Positions 24,244 through 34,296 are shown, counted from the first letter of the stretch. The stretch is 64,000 nt of DNA from an uncultured Oscillospiraceae bacterium (GCA_934589145.1 CAKTNW010000003.1:1-64000), one strand, 5' to 3'. Translations and numbers: made by a program. Notes: generated from the sequence alone by a model not told the origin.

Positions 24244-26109
24244 ATGAAAGCACTGATGGAAAAACTGGAGGGGCTGCTGGAGTGGGGTGGCATCAAAAAG
24301 GACGTGACGCTGCTGGTGATCTCCGGTATCGCGGTCATCTGCAGCCTGGCGAAATGGCAGCCCTTTTCCTTTGATATGGCGTGGATCGCCATTATCCTGT
24401 GCGGCGTGCCCATTGTGCTGGAGGCCATCATCGGCCTGGTGACGGCCTTTGACATCAAGGCGGACGTGCTGGTGTCCCTGGCGCTGATCGCCTCGGTGTG
24501 CATTGGCCAGGACTTCGCCGCCGGTGAGGTGGCATTCATCATGCAGCTGGGCGGCCTGCTGGAGGAGCTGACGGTGGCCAAGGCCCGGGCCGGCATCGAA
24601 AAACTGGTGCACCTGACGCCCCGGACGGCCCGTGTGCTGCGCGGCGGCGCGGAGAGCGTGATCCCCGCCGAGCAGGTGCGGGTGGGCGACACCCTGCGGG
24701 TGCTGCCCGGCGAGTGCGTGCCGGTGGACGGCGTGATCCTGTCGGGACAGACCTCCATCAACCAGGCGGTCATGACCGGCGAATCCCTGCCGGTGGACAA
24801 GTCCGCCGGGGACGAGGTGTCCAGCGGCACCGTGAACCAGTTCGGTGCCTTCGAGATGCGGGCCACCCGTGTGGGCGAGGACAGCTCCATCCAGCGGATG
24901 ATCCGCCTGGTGCAGTCCGCCGACGCGGGCAAGGCCAGGATCGTGGGCATCGCCGACCGGTGGGCCACCTGGATCGTGGTGATCGCCCTGACCGCCGCCG
25001 CCCTGACGTGGCTCATTTCCGGCCAGATCATCCGGGCCGTCACCATTCTGGTGGTGTTCTGCCCCTGCGCCCTGGTGCTGGCCACGCCCACGGCCATTAT
25101 GGCCGCCATCGGCAACGCCACCAAGCACGGCTTCCTCGTCCGTGAGGGCGACGCGCTGGAGCGGCTGGCCAAGGTGAAGGTGGTGGCCTTTGACAAGACC
25201 GGCACGCTGACCTACGGCACACCGGAGGTGGCCGCGGTGGTCAGCGTCCTGCCGGAGCTGCCGCGGGAGGAGCTGTACCGTTTGGCGGCCTCTGCCGAGC
25301 AGATGTCCGAGCATCCCCTGGGCAAGGCCATCGTCCGCGGCTGCAAAAAGTCCGGCGCGGCGTTGGCCGACGCCGGGGAATTCCGTATGATCCCCGGCCG
25401 CGGCGTCAGCGCCTGCGTGGAGGGCCGCGGCCTGCTGGCGGGCAATCCGGAGTTGCTGCGGGAGCAGGGGGTGACCCTGCCGGAGGAGGCCGGGGACTAT
25501 CTGGCCCAGGGCTGCACCGTCACCTATCTGGCGGTGGACGGCGCCTACGCCGGATACATCGCCCTGTCCGACACCATCCGGCAGGAGAGCGCGGAGATGG
25601 TGGACGCCCTGACGGCGCTGGGCGTGCAGCCGGTGCTGCTGACCGGCGACCACGAAAACGCCGCCCGGGCCATCGCCCAGCGGCTGCATATTCAGGAGGT
25701 GCGGGCCAACTGCCTGCCGGAGGACAAGATGACTGCCATCGACGGCTATCAGGCCCAGGGCCGCAGCGTGTGCATGATGGGCGACGGCGTCAACGACGCC
25801 CCGGCCCTGAAGCGGGCGGAGGTGGGCATCGCCATGGGCGGCGTGGGCAGCGACATCGCCGTGGACGCGGCGGACATCGCCCTGGTGGACGACGAGGTGA
25901 AGGAGCTGCCCCACCTGATCGCCCTGTCCCACCGGATGATGACCACCATCAAGCTGAACATGACCTTCTCCATGGCGCTGAACTTCGCGGCCATCATCCT
26001 GGCCATCATCGGCACGCTGAACCCGGTGGTGGGCGCGCTGGTACATAACGCCGGTTCTGTGCTGGTCATCACAAACTCGGCGTTTCTGCTGAACTGGAAA
26101 AAGAAATAA
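24244..26109 (+). CDS. Heavy-metal P1B-type ATPase, probably copper exporter
   Basis: The 621-residue protein has the P1B plan: membrane motif VVFCPCALVLATPT (CPC at about residues 273-275), phosphorylation site DKTGTLT (about Asp317), SEHPLG, and MGDGVNDAPAL. It lacks an N-terminal heavy-metal-associated CxxC domain. The last membrane helix reads HNAGSVLVITNSAFLL, not the usual Zn/Cd type. The copper call rests on the operator upstream; zinc or other soft metals remain possible. The start has AAGGAGACG. A 55-residue membrane gene follows. Confidence 0.88.
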   Translation: MKALMEKLEGLLEWGGIKKDVTLLVISGIAVICSLAKWQPFSFDMAWIAIILCGVPIVLEAIIGLVTAFDIKADVLVSLALIASVCIGQDFAAGEVAFIMQLGGLLEELTVAKARAGIEKLVHLTPRTARVLRGGAESVIPAEQVRVGDTLRVLPGECVPVDGVILSGQTSINQAVMTGESLPVDKSAGDEVSSGTVNQFGAFEMRATRVGEDSSIQRMIRLVQSADAGKARIVGIADRWATWIVVIALTAAALTWLISGQIIRAVTILVVFCPCALVLATPTAIMAAIGNATKHGFLVREGDALERLAKVKVVAFDKTGTLTYGTPEVAAVVSVLPELPREELYRLAASAEQMSEHPLGKAIVRGCKKSGAALADAGEFRMIPGRGVSACVEGRGLLAGNPELLREQGVTLPEEAGDYLAQGCTVTYLAVDGAYAGYIALSDTIRQESAEMVDALTALGVQPVLLTGDHENAARAIAQRLHIQEVRANCLPEDKMTAIDGYQAQGRSVCMMGDGVNDAPALKRAEVGIAMGGVGSDIAVDAADIALVDDEVKELPHLIALSHRMMTTIKLNMTFSMALNFAAIILAIIGTLNPVVGALVHNAGSVLVITNSAFLLNWKKK

Positions 26110-26129
26110 GCAAACGGGAGGAAAATCAA

Positions 26130-26297
26130 ATGATCATCAAAATCATCGCCATCGTCATCGGTGTGCTGATCCTGGGCGCGGGTCTTTACTACCTGTCCAA
26201 GGAAAAGCACGATCCGGAATCCAAGAAGATCTACGGCGTCATCAGCGCCGTGGGCGCGGTCATCGCCGTCGCGGCGGCGATCCTGCTGCTGGTGTAA
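26130..26297 (+). CDS. Small two-helix membrane protein after the P-type ATPase
   Basis: This 55-codon gene begins ATG at 26130 with GGGAGGAAAATC upstream, 20 bp after the ATPase. It encodes two hydrophobic helices (IIKIIAIVIGVLILGAGLYY and ISAVGAVIAVAAAILLLV) joined by a charged SKEKHDPESKK loop. It is likely co-transcribed and may help the ATPase. Family not recognised. Confidence 0.7.
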   Translation: MIIKIIAIVIGVLILGAGLYYLSKEKHDPESKKIYGVISAVGAVIAVAAAILLLV

Positions 26298-26306
26298 GAG
26301 CATGAT

Positions 26307-26346
26307 AGAAAATACCGCTGCTTCTTTGGGAAGCAGCGGTATTTTT
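26307..26346 (+). terminator. Terminator of the P-type ATPase operon
   Basis: AAAATACCGCTGCTTC and GAAGCAGCGGTATTTTT form a strong stem with a T tail; probably works both ways. Confidence 0.9.
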
Positions 26347-26365
26347 GTGTATTGCGTGTATGCGC

Positions 26366-27706
26366 TTATGACAGCGCCCGGTTTTCCAGACTGCCCCGCA
26401 GACTGCCGACGGCCTGATAGTTGTTGATGATCAGCGCGTCGGTGACGCCGTACCGGGCGATGATATCGCTGACGCTGCCCACATCCTCCCGGATGTCCAC
26501 CACCACGATCTGCTCATAGTAGTCGATCATGTAGGGCACGAAGGCGTTGCCGTAGGACTCCTTGAACACCAGCAGCGTTTTGCCGTTCTTGTTGTCGGTG
26601 GTAATGACGGTCAGGGGCTGGTCGCCGCACAGGAACATCCCGGCATACTCGTTGGTGCCGCCATTGACGGCCTGGCCGTTATACTGCACACCGTCCCGGT
26701 AGTACACCATGGCATAGCCCGCGTGGGGGAACCGGGCCACGGAGTAGTCCGGGTTGGCGGTCAGCTCCGCGGGATGGTCACCGTACATGTACAGCGAGCC
26801 GGTATAGCCGGTGCGGATCACCGTGTCATAGCTGTCCAGCGTCCAGGGGGTGATGCCGTTGGCCTGACAGTAGGCCGCCGAGGCGTAGTACGCGCCCAGA
26901 CTGGTCCAGTGATGGTCGGTGCGGTAGAACATGTACTCGCCCACGTGCTGATCCATCAGCCCCATGCAGTCCACGGTGGTGACGGAGCTGTCCATCATGG
27001 CGTAGGTGGACTTGATGAAGCTGGCGACAGCGTCGTGGGGATCGTCATAGTCCGCCGGGGAATGGTAGGCGCAGCTCTTGGGGGTGATCAGGCAGCTCAC
27101 ATGGATGTTGGGGTACTTTGCGGCGAACTGGTTCACCGTGTCGGCATAGGCGCTGGAGCCGGAGGGATCCGGCGCGAAATACTCCACGCCGTAGTCGCCG
27201 CACACCAGCACCGCGTTGGCGTAATAGGCGGCGATGTTGTTGTGATAGTGGCCGTCAGCGGCGGTCTCAGCCGTCACCGACGCCGCGTCGTCCGAGGATA
27301 CGGCGCCGCCCTTACCGGGGGCGATGTACTTCTGTCCCGCGGGCACCACCTGCTGGCCGCAGGCGGCGCACACGCCGTCCTCACCCACCGTGTGGCCCAG
27401 TGCCGGGCTCATGACCGCGCCGCAGACGGCGCAGATCTCCGGTTCGGTACAGGTGGCAGGCTCGGCGGAGGTGTGGGGCAGCTGGGGCGACAGCTCGATG
27501 CCGCACCGCTGGCAGACCTGGGGCGCGGCGCAGGTGGCCTCCGGGCCGGGATCGTGGCCCAATGCCTCGGTCATCACCTTGCCGCACTCGGTGCAGATCT
27601 CCGCCTCGGTGCAGGTGGCCGGTGCGGCGGATACATGCCTGTGGCAGCCGCTCAGCGCCAGTGCCGTCACCAGCAGTGCCGCCGCCAGATAGCAGATTTT
27701 CTTCAT
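26366..27706 (-). CDS. Lipoprotein with Cys-pair repeats and DHHW (SGNH-like) domain
   Basis: The 446-residue protein starts with a lipoprotein signal and lipobox LSGC (about Cys21). Residues 30-125 hold four zinc-ribbon-like repeats of the form CT..EICxxCG...LGH. The main domain (about 160-446) carries the DHHW motif in FYRTDHHWTSLGAYY and FKESYGNAFVPYM near the end, the signature of DHHW proteins, relatives of AlgJ/AlgX SGNH-type acyltransferases. It may act on cell-wall or surface polymers outside the membrane. It is a single gene. Confidence 0.8.
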   Translation of the reverse strand: MKKICYLAAALLVTALALSGCHRHVSAAPATCTEAEICTECGKVMTEALGHDPGPEATCAAPQVCQRCGIELSPQLPHTSAEPATCTEPEICAVCGAVMSPALGHTVGEDGVCAACGQQVVPAGQKYIAPGKGGAVSSDDAASVTAETAADGHYHNNIAAYYANAVLVCGDYGVEYFAPDPSGSSAYADTVNQFAAKYPNIHVSCLITPKSCAYHSPADYDDPHDAVASFIKSTYAMMDSSVTTVDCMGLMDQHVGEYMFYRTDHHWTSLGAYYASAAYCQANGITPWTLDSYDTVIRTGYTGSLYMYGDHPAELTANPDYSVARFPHAGYAMVYYRDGVQYNGQAVNGGTNEYAGMFLCGDQPLTVITTDNKNGKTLLVFKESYGNAFVPYMIDYYEQIVVVDIREDVGSVSDIIARYGVTDALIINNYQAVGSLRGSLENRALS

Positions 27707-27837
27707 GGAACGCTTCCTTTCTCATAAGGGGTCTTGTCTCTATTACTATGAGGAGATTATACGCAACAGGACAACTTTTTGCAAGTACCAAGTGCCGCCG
27801 GCAGCGCCATACCTTTCGCGCACAAATAAAAACACAA

Positions 27838-27866
27838 CCTGCCCTCCCAAACGGGAGGGCAGGTTT
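27838..27866 (-). terminator. Terminator of the antiporter operon
   Basis: CCTGCCCTCCC and GGGAGGGCAGG form an 11-bp perfect stem, followed on the minus strand by TTGTGTTTTT. Confidence 0.85.
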
Positions 27867-27893
27867 CCGTTTACCGTCAGCAAAATCGCCGGC

Positions 27894-29858
27894 TCAGAAC
27901 ACATGGCAGATGACCACCGTCAGCACCACGCACAGTCCCAGGCACGTCATCAGCAGGCCGAAGGACAGGCTGTGGGTCATGCGATCCAGCAGATCCTGCT
28001 TGGTCTCCAGCCGGTCGGCGGCCTCCTGGGCGGCCTGATCGCCGCTCTGGCGGGCGATGGCCTGCACCAGCGGGGAGTAGGACTGGGTCTCCTTCTCGCG
28101 GCTGGGCCGCAGCAGCACCCGCTGCACCGCCAGCACCACCACGTCAAAGGCGTCGCAGGCGATGCGGCACACCACGCCCACCACCGCGAACAGCGCCCGG
28201 AAGAAGGGCTTGTAGACGCTGTCCTCCAGGCTGAGCCATTTGGGCCAGCGGCTGAGATAGAAGCCCTCCCTGGTCATCAGCACCTTGCGGATGAACAGGA
28301 AGTACACCACCATGCCGATGGCCAGCGAGATCACCACACCCTTGAGATTCGTCCACGCGAAGTAGTGGATGGCGTGGTCAAAGGCGTGTCCGCCGATGAA
28401 GTCCAACGTCGCGCCGCTGATCTTCTCGGCAATGGCGTGGGGCGTCAGGCCCAGCACCGGCAGCGCCACGGCCGCCAGACACAGGGCGATGACCGACAAC
28501 GGCTTACCCCACTGCTTACCGTATTCCTTGCCCTTCTGCCAGAAGATGGCCACATAGATCTTGGTAAGATACGCTGCCGTCAGACCGCCGGAGAACAGGA
28601 ACAGCCACTCCACCACGGTAATGAGGGTCATGCCGCTCATGTGGGCGTATTCCACCAGCGCTTCATGCACCAGCGTCTTGCTGAGATAGCCCAGGAAGCC
28701 GGGAATACCCGCAAGAGAGCAGGCGCCGCACAGGAACAGCACATGCAGCAGCGGCTTTTTACGGCCGAAGCCCTTGATGTCGTTGAGATCCAGGGCGTGG
28801 GTGTTGTAGTACACCACACCGGCGAACAGGAACAGCGCCAGCTTCACCAGCGAGTGGTTCATCATGTACAGCACCGTGCCATTGGCGGCCAGCGCGTTAT
28901 GCTCGCCCAGCAGGCACAGCATGGACGCGCCCACGGTGATAAAGCCGATCTGGGACAGGGAGGAGCAGGCCAGAATGTACTTCAGGTTGGTGGAGAACAC
29001 CGCCAGCACCGCGCCCAGCACCATGGTGATAGTGCCCAGCACCAGCAGCAGCATACCCCAGTCGTGGTCGCCCGTCAGCACCTGGCCGGTCAGCAGCAGT
29101 ACGCCGAAGATACCGGCCTTGGTCAGCACGCCGCTCAACAGGGCGGAGGCAGGGGCAGGAGCCACCGGGTGGGCCTTGGGCAGCCAGATATGCACCGAGA
29201 ACAGGCCCGCCTTGGCGGCAAAGCCGAACAGGATGCACAGCGCGGCGGCCCACAACCGGCCGCGCTCCATGGCGGCCACGGCGTCGTGCAGCTCCGCGAT
29301 CACCAGCGTGCCGGTGGCGGTGTACAGCAGGAACAGGCCCATCAGCGTCACCAGACCGCCCAGCACCGCGATGGTCAGGTAGGTCTTACCGGCGTCCATG
29401 GCGTCGGGGGTCTCCTCCTGCACCACCCACACATAGGAGCTGAGGGACATCAGCTCGAAGAACAGGAAGGTGGTATACAGGTCGGCGGACAGGAACACGC
29501 CCGCCGTAAAGCCCAGACAGATCAGGAAGAAGAAATAGTACCGCTTCAGATGGTGGTGGCCGTGGAAATACTGGGGGCTCAGCAGGGCTGAGACGAACCA
29601 CATGAAGCACACCACGATGCCGTACAGCTTCTGGAACCCGCCGGCCCAGAAGCTCAGGCGCATCACCGGAACGGTGACGGTGGAGCCGTCAGCGTTGGCG
29701 GCCACATACACCATGGCCAGCAGCGTCAGCAGCGTGAACACGATGGACAGCGCGCCCAGCCGCTTTCCGCCGTCATGACGATCCGGCAGCACCGCGATGA
29801 CCAGCGCCGACAGCACCGGCAGCAGCACAACAGCCAGCAGCATGATCGTTGTCATCAC
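27894..29858 (-). CDS. NuoL/MrpA-type antiporter subunit, last gene of the operon
   Basis: This 654-residue protein has about 15 hydrophobic segments and the proton-channel core of the NuoL/MrpA/MrpD family: LSSYVWVVQEE, KAGLFSVHIWLPKAHPVAPAPASALLSG, and MNHSLVKLALFLFAG. It ends in a soluble stretch and a final helix. It is longer than its three paralogues but lacks the C-terminal MrpA domains, which are separate genes here. Its ATG overlaps the previous stop (29855-29858). Confidence 0.88.
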   Translation of the reverse strand: MMTTIMLLAVVLLPVLSALVIAVLPDRHDGGKRLGALSIVFTLLTLLAMVYVAANADGSTVTVPVMRLSFWAGGFQKLYGIVVCFMWFVSALLSPQYFHGHHHLKRYYFFFLICLGFTAGVFLSADLYTTFLFFELMSLSSYVWVVQEETPDAMDAGKTYLTIAVLGGLVTLMGLFLLYTATGTLVIAELHDAVAAMERGRLWAAALCILFGFAAKAGLFSVHIWLPKAHPVAPAPASALLSGVLTKAGIFGVLLLTGQVLTGDHDWGMLLLVLGTITMVLGAVLAVFSTNLKYILACSSLSQIGFITVGASMLCLLGEHNALAANGTVLYMMNHSLVKLALFLFAGVVYYNTHALDLNDIKGFGRKKPLLHVLFLCGACSLAGIPGFLGYLSKTLVHEALVEYAHMSGMTLITVVEWLFLFSGGLTAAYLTKIYVAIFWQKGKEYGKQWGKPLSVIALCLAAVALPVLGLTPHAIAEKISGATLDFIGGHAFDHAIHYFAWTNLKGVVISLAIGMVVYFLFIRKVLMTREGFYLSRWPKWLSLEDSVYKPFFRALFAVVGVVCRIACDAFDVVVLAVQRVLLRPSREKETQSYSPLVQAIARQSGDQAAQEAADRLETKQDLLDRMTHSLSFGLLMTCLGLCVVLTVVICHVF

Positions 29859-31315
29859 AGCATCACCGCCTTTCCGATCACATCAAGCAGAACCTCGGGG
29901 AACAGGCCCATCAGCAGGCACAGCGCCGCCAGGATCAGCATAGGCACGATCATGAAGGGGCCCGCCTCATGGGCGCTTTCGGGGGTGGGAAGCTCCGTTC
30001 CCTCAGCGGGGAACCAGGCCTTGACCACCACCTGGAACATGTAGATGGCCGTCAGCAGCGCGGAGATGAGGATGGCGATGAAGCCCAGATACGAGGCCAC
30101 GCTGCCCTCGCCCACGGCGGCAAGGCCGATGTACCACTTGCTGACGAAGCCGTTGAAGGGCGGGATGCCCGTCAGGGCGCAGGCCGCCGCGGTGAAGCAG
30201 GCGAAGGTCAGGGGCATCCGCTTGCCCAGACCCTCCAGCTCGCTGACATACTCCCGGTGGGCGTAGTGCAGCACGCTGCCTGCACAGAAGAAGGCCATGA
30301 TCTTCACCACCGAGTGGACGATCAGGTGCAGGAACGCGGCCAATTCGCCCGCCGGGGTCATGACGGCGGCGGCAAACAGGATGTAGCTGAGGTTGGACAC
30401 GGTGGAGTAGGCCAGCCGCCGCTTGAAGTGGCGCTGCTTCAGCGCCATGGCGGAGCCGAACACCAGCGTGATCATGGCCAGCGCCATGACGGTGTACTGT
30501 CCCCAGGTGCCGGAGAGGATCTCGGTGCCGAAGGCGAAGTACACCAGACGGATGCAGGCGAAGGCGCCCGCCTTGACCACGGCCACCGCGTGCAGCAGCG
30601 CCGTTACCGGCGTGGGGGCCACGGCGGCGCTGATGAGCCAGCTATGCATGGGCCAGATAGCCGCCTTGACGCCGCAGCCCACGAAGGCCAGCACGAACAC
30701 GCCCAGCAGCAGATCCATGTTGCCGGTATAGCCCGCCAGATGGCCGCCGGGGACGAACTCCTGGGCGTCGTTGACGATCAGGAACACCATACCGATAAAG
30801 GCCAGCGCCGCGCCCGCAATGGAGTAGGCGGCGTATTTCACGCCCGCGTGAATGGCCTGCTTGGTCATGGCGTGCATCACCAGCGGAATTGTCGCCAGGG
30901 TCAGCAGCTCATAGAACAGGTACATGGTCATCATGTTGGCGGCGAAGGCGATGCCCAGCGTCACGCCGAAGGATGCTGTGAAGAAGGCCCAGAACATGGG
31001 CTTGTGGCCCTCGTGCTTCATGTAGTCCCATGCGTACACCATGGTAAAGGGCCACAGCGAGGCGGACAGGCCCGCAAACAGCTTGGCCGCGCCGTCCATG
31101 CGCAGGGTGAAATGCAGGGAATCGGTGAACCGCAGGAAGGTGAAGCTGGAGCCGTCACACTGCAGGATGGCCAGCCACGCCAGAATGGTGGTGGCGCCGA
31201 TGATAACGCCGTACAGGGCGCAGCGCCCACGATCGGTGCGGAAGGGGATGAAGTAGGCCGCCAGACCCGCCGCGATGGGCAGGAACACCGGCAGACAAAG
31301 CAAAATTCCGTTCAT
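29855..31315 (-). CDS. Proton-conducting antiporter-type subunit (MrpD/NuoN-like)
   Basis: This 486-residue membrane protein has about 14 hydrophobic segments and shares the family core (MYLFYELLTLATIPLVMHAMTKQA, KAAIWPMHSWLISAAVAPTPVTALLHAVAVVKAG). It is one of four such subunits in the operon. The conserved Lys and Glu of the transport path are present. Overlap with its downstream neighbour shows coupling. Confidence 0.88.
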   Translation of the reverse strand: MNGILLCLPVFLPIAAGLAAYFIPFRTDRGRCALYGVIIGATTILAWLAILQCDGSSFTFLRFTDSLHFTLRMDGAAKLFAGLSASLWPFTMVYAWDYMKHEGHKPMFWAFFTASFGVTLGIAFAANMMTMYLFYELLTLATIPLVMHAMTKQAIHAGVKYAAYSIAGAALAFIGMVFLIVNDAQEFVPGGHLAGYTGNMDLLLGVFVLAFVGCGVKAAIWPMHSWLISAAVAPTPVTALLHAVAVVKAGAFACIRLVYFAFGTEILSGTWGQYTVMALAMITLVFGSAMALKQRHFKRRLAYSTVSNLSYILFAAAVMTPAGELAAFLHLIVHSVVKIMAFFCAGSVLHYAHREYVSELEGLGKRMPLTFACFTAAACALTGIPPFNGFVSKWYIGLAAVGEGSVASYLGFIAILISALLTAIYMFQVVVKAWFPAEGTELPTPESAHEAGPFMIVPMLILAALCLLMGLFPEVLLDVIGKAVML

Positions 31316-31328
31316 GTCAGCACCTCCC

Positions 31329-32786
31329 TTACGCGATGGCCCCGGCGATGGACTGCATCACCGAGAGCACGCCGTTGGGGAACAGACCCATCAGTCCGCA
31401 GATGGCCGCGAAGATCACCAGCGGCACCACGATGCCCGCAGGCTCGCGGATGGGGGACAGGTCCAGTCCTTCCGTATCATGGCCGGGGAAGAAGGCGGAG
31501 ATCACCGGCGGGAACAGATATCCGGCGGTGAACAGTGCCGACAAAATCAGCGTCACCGGCACCAGATAGCCCAGCGCACCGGGCAGCGCGTCCAGCGCCG
31601 CCGTGGCCAGATACCACTTGCTGTGGAAGCCGCCGAAGGGCGGAATGCCCACCAGCGACAGGGATACCAGCGCGAAGCAGATGAAGGTCACCGGCATCCG
31701 GCGGCCAAGGCCCCGCAGCTCGTCCACGCGGGTCTTGTGGGCCAGCAGAATGATGGCACCGGCGCACTGGAAGATGGCGATCTTGGCCGCCGCGTGGAAG
31801 AAGAGCTGCAGCATGGAGCCGGTAAATCCGTCGGGGGACAGGATAAACAGGCCCAGCAGCACATAGGAGATCTGGGAGATACTGGAATAGGCCAGCCGCT
31901 TTTTCAGCTCCTTTTCCAGGCATCCCATGAAGGAGCCCATGAAAATGGAGATCAGCACCAGGATCAGGCACACCGTCTGCACCCAGGTCCCCCGCAGGAG
32001 ACCGGCTCCGGCGGTGAAGAAGATGGTGCGCAGCACGGCGATGACGCCCGCCTTGGCGATCAGGCCGCTGAGGAGCGCCGACGCCGGGGCAGGAGCCGCC
32101 GGATGGGCGCTGGGCAGCCAGTTGTGCAGGGGAAACAATCCCGCCTTTGCGCCGAAGCCCAGGATCATGCAGAACACCGCCGCGAGCGTCAGGGGCGTGG
32201 CCTCGGTCATGGTGCCGCCCGCCGTAAAGGACAGGCTCTCACAGTGGAAATACAGCACCACCACGCCAAACAGCGCCACGAACGCGCCGCCCACCGAGTA
32301 GAATAGGTACTTGTACGCACCGATGATGGCCTTTTTCTTCAGCTCGTGCAGCACCAGCGGCGCGCTGCACAGGGTCGTCAGCTCATAGAACAGGTACAGC
32401 GTCACCATGTCCGCCGCCAGCGCGGTGCCCAGCAGCACCGCCTCGGTGGTGAACAGGAACACATAGAACCGGGGCTCCCCACCGCTGTGGGGCATGTACA
32501 CGGCGGCGTAGGGGATGGTCAGCAGCCAGCACACCGCCGTCACCACGGCGAACACCGCCGCCACGCCGTCCATCTTCAGCGAGAAGGTCAGCGAATCGCT
32601 GAGATACACCACCTGGGTGGCCCAGTCGCGGCCGGACACGGCGGCGTAGATCACCAGCGCCGTCAGCACGGCCTGGGCCGCCGCCAGCACCGGGGTCAGC
32701 CGCCGTGCGTTCTCCTCCTTGCAGAAGGCGCAGGCGATCCCCAGCAGGAAGGGCAGCAGAAGGATCAGATACAGCATATGATACAT
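31329..32786 (-). CDS. Proton-conducting antiporter-type subunit (MrpD/NuoM-like)
   Basis: This 485-residue protein has the same fold, with LYLFYELTTLCSAPLVLHELKKKA, KAGLFPLHNWLPSAHPAAPAPASALLSGLIAKAG and HAAAKIAIFQCAG. It sits 13 bases after the previous gene and before the next. It is one of three additional antiporter subunits beyond the standard Mbh/Mrp set. Confidence 0.88.
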   Translation of the reverse strand: MYHMLYLILLLPFLLGIACAFCKEENARRLTPVLAAAQAVLTALVIYAAVSGRDWATQVVYLSDSLTFSLKMDGVAAVFAVVTAVCWLLTIPYAAVYMPHSGGEPRFYVFLFTTEAVLLGTALAADMVTLYLFYELTTLCSAPLVLHELKKKAIIGAYKYLFYSVGGAFVALFGVVVLYFHCESLSFTAGGTMTEATPLTLAAVFCMILGFGAKAGLFPLHNWLPSAHPAAPAPASALLSGLIAKAGVIAVLRTIFFTAGAGLLRGTWVQTVCLILVLISIFMGSFMGCLEKELKKRLAYSSISQISYVLLGLFILSPDGFTGSMLQLFFHAAAKIAIFQCAGAIILLAHKTRVDELRGLGRRMPVTFICFALVSLSLVGIPPFGGFHSKWYLATAALDALPGALGYLVPVTLILSALFTAGYLFPPVISAFFPGHDTEGLDLSPIREPAGIVVPLVIFAAICGLMGLFPNGVLSVMQSIAGAIA

Positions 32787-32799
32787 TCCACTCCTTTCC

Positions 32800-34296
32800 T
32801 TAATACTGGCAGAACAGGGCGAAGCCCTGCTGCAACAGCGCCGTCAGCGGCGCGGAATGGATACCGATGACAAGGCCGATGGCCAGCAGCACCACGGCCG
32901 GGATGGCCTTGTACCACGCCTGCTTCTGCACGGTGTAGGCGCAGCCGTCCCTCTGGGGCAGCCACAGCACCATGGCCGTGTACAGGAAGTACAGCACGTT
33001 CAGCAGCGTGGAGATGGCCAGCGCCAGCAGCACGGGCCACTTCTGCCACGTCAGGGAGAAGGCCGCCTGGGCGAACTGCAGCTTGGGGATAAAGCCGATG
33101 AACAGCGGCACGCCCACCATGCTGAGAGCGCCCGCGGTGAACAGCACGCCCGCCGTCACGTTGCGGTGGCCCGCGCCCTGCAGGCTCTGGAAGTCCTTAT
33201 GGCCGCCGGAGACATCCCGCAGGCCGGACACCGACAGGAACAGCATGGGCTTGGTCAGCGCGTGGGAGAAGATGTGCAGGAACGCCGCCAGCAGCGCCGC
33301 CTGGGTACCCATGCCCAGACCCATGTAGATGTAGCCGATCTGGGCGGCGGAGGAATAGGCCACCATGGTGGTCAGCCGCTTGGAGCGGATGGCGGACACG
33401 GAGCCCACGATCATACCGGCGATGCCGAAGAGCAGCAGCACCGACTGGATGCCGCTGGCGGCAAACACCTCAATGCCCACGGCGCGGTAGATGATCTTGA
33501 TCAGCAGCAGGATGTAGGCCTTGGACACCACGCCGGACAGGATACCGGAGGAGGCGGGGGTGGCCCGTCCGTAGGTATCCGGCATCCAGAAGTGGAAGGG
33601 GAACAGACCGGACTTGATGGCAAGGCCCGCCGTCATCAAGCCGATAGCCACCGTCATAGAGAAGCGGTAGGTGCCGTCAGCCCACAGCGCGGCGATGGTC
33701 TCGTGGAGCTGGGGGAACAGCAGATGGCCGGTGATGGAGTAGGTGTAGATCACGCCGATCAGGAACAGACCGGAGCCCACCAGCGCGAACACCATGTACC
33801 GGGCCGACGCGATAAGGGAGCGGCCATTGTCACGGGCCGACAGCAGCGCGCAGGAGGCGATGGTGCAGATCTCGATGAACACATAGCCGGTGAAGATATC
33901 GTTGGTGTAGGACAGGGCCAGCAGGGACACCAGCGTCAGATCCACCATGCTCCAATAGAGATGGCGGCGCTTGTCGGCGATGTCCTTGAGAATGTGATCC
34001 ATGCCGCCCAGCACGCTCAGCAGCATCACCACCGAGAACAGCAGCGCCATCAGCGGCTCGATCACGCCCGCGGCGATCTCGTTGCCCCAGGGGGCGGGGA
34101 AGTGACCCATCATGTAGGAATAGCTGGTGTTGTTGCTGGCGCAGAACCACAGCACGCAGCTCTGCAGCACGATGGACACGCACAGCAATCCGATGGTCAG
34201 CCTGCGGCCCCACCTGTCGCCCGCCACAAAGGTGGTGACGGCGCACAGCAGACACAGGATAATGGTAAAGAAGGGGAAGTTTTGTATGATGTTCAT
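32800..34296 (-). CDS. mrpD: MrpD/MbhH-like antiporter subunit
   Basis: The 498-residue protein directly follows the MrpC-like gene, the canonical MrpD place, and has about 14 hydrophobic segments with KSGLFPFHFWMPDTYGRATPASSGILSGVVSKAY and HIFSHALTKPMLFLSVSGLRD. It would carry the Na+/H+ or proton path in the membrane. It overlaps MrpC by four bases. Confidence 0.88.
   Translation of the reverse strand: MNIIQNFPFFTIILCLLCAVTTFVAGDRWGRRLTIGLLCVSIVLQSCVLWFCASNNTSYSYMMGHFPAPWGNEIAAGVIEPLMALLFSVVMLLSVLGGMDHILKDIADKRRHLYWSMVDLTLVSLLALSYTNDIFTGYVFIEICTIASCALLSARDNGRSLIASARYMVFALVGSGLFLIGVIYTYSITGHLLFPQLHETIAALWADGTYRFSMTVAIGLMTAGLAIKSGLFPFHFWMPDTYGRATPASSGILSGVVSKAYILLLIKIIYRAVGIEVFAASGIQSVLLLFGIAGMIVGSVSAIRSKRLTTMVAYSSAAQIGYIYMGLGMGTQAALLAAFLHIFSHALTKPMLFLSVSGLRDVSGGHKDFQSLQGAGHRNVTAGVLFTAGALSMVGVPLFIGFIPKLQFAQAAFSLTWQKWPVLLALAISTLLNVLYFLYTAMVLWLPQRDGCAYTVQKQAWYKAIPAVVLLAIGLVIGIHSAPLTALLQQGFALFCQY

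Noticed and set aside
27838-27866. GC hairpin as REP-like repeat
   Set aside because: It lacks the GTAG foot and has a T-rich tail, so it is a terminator.
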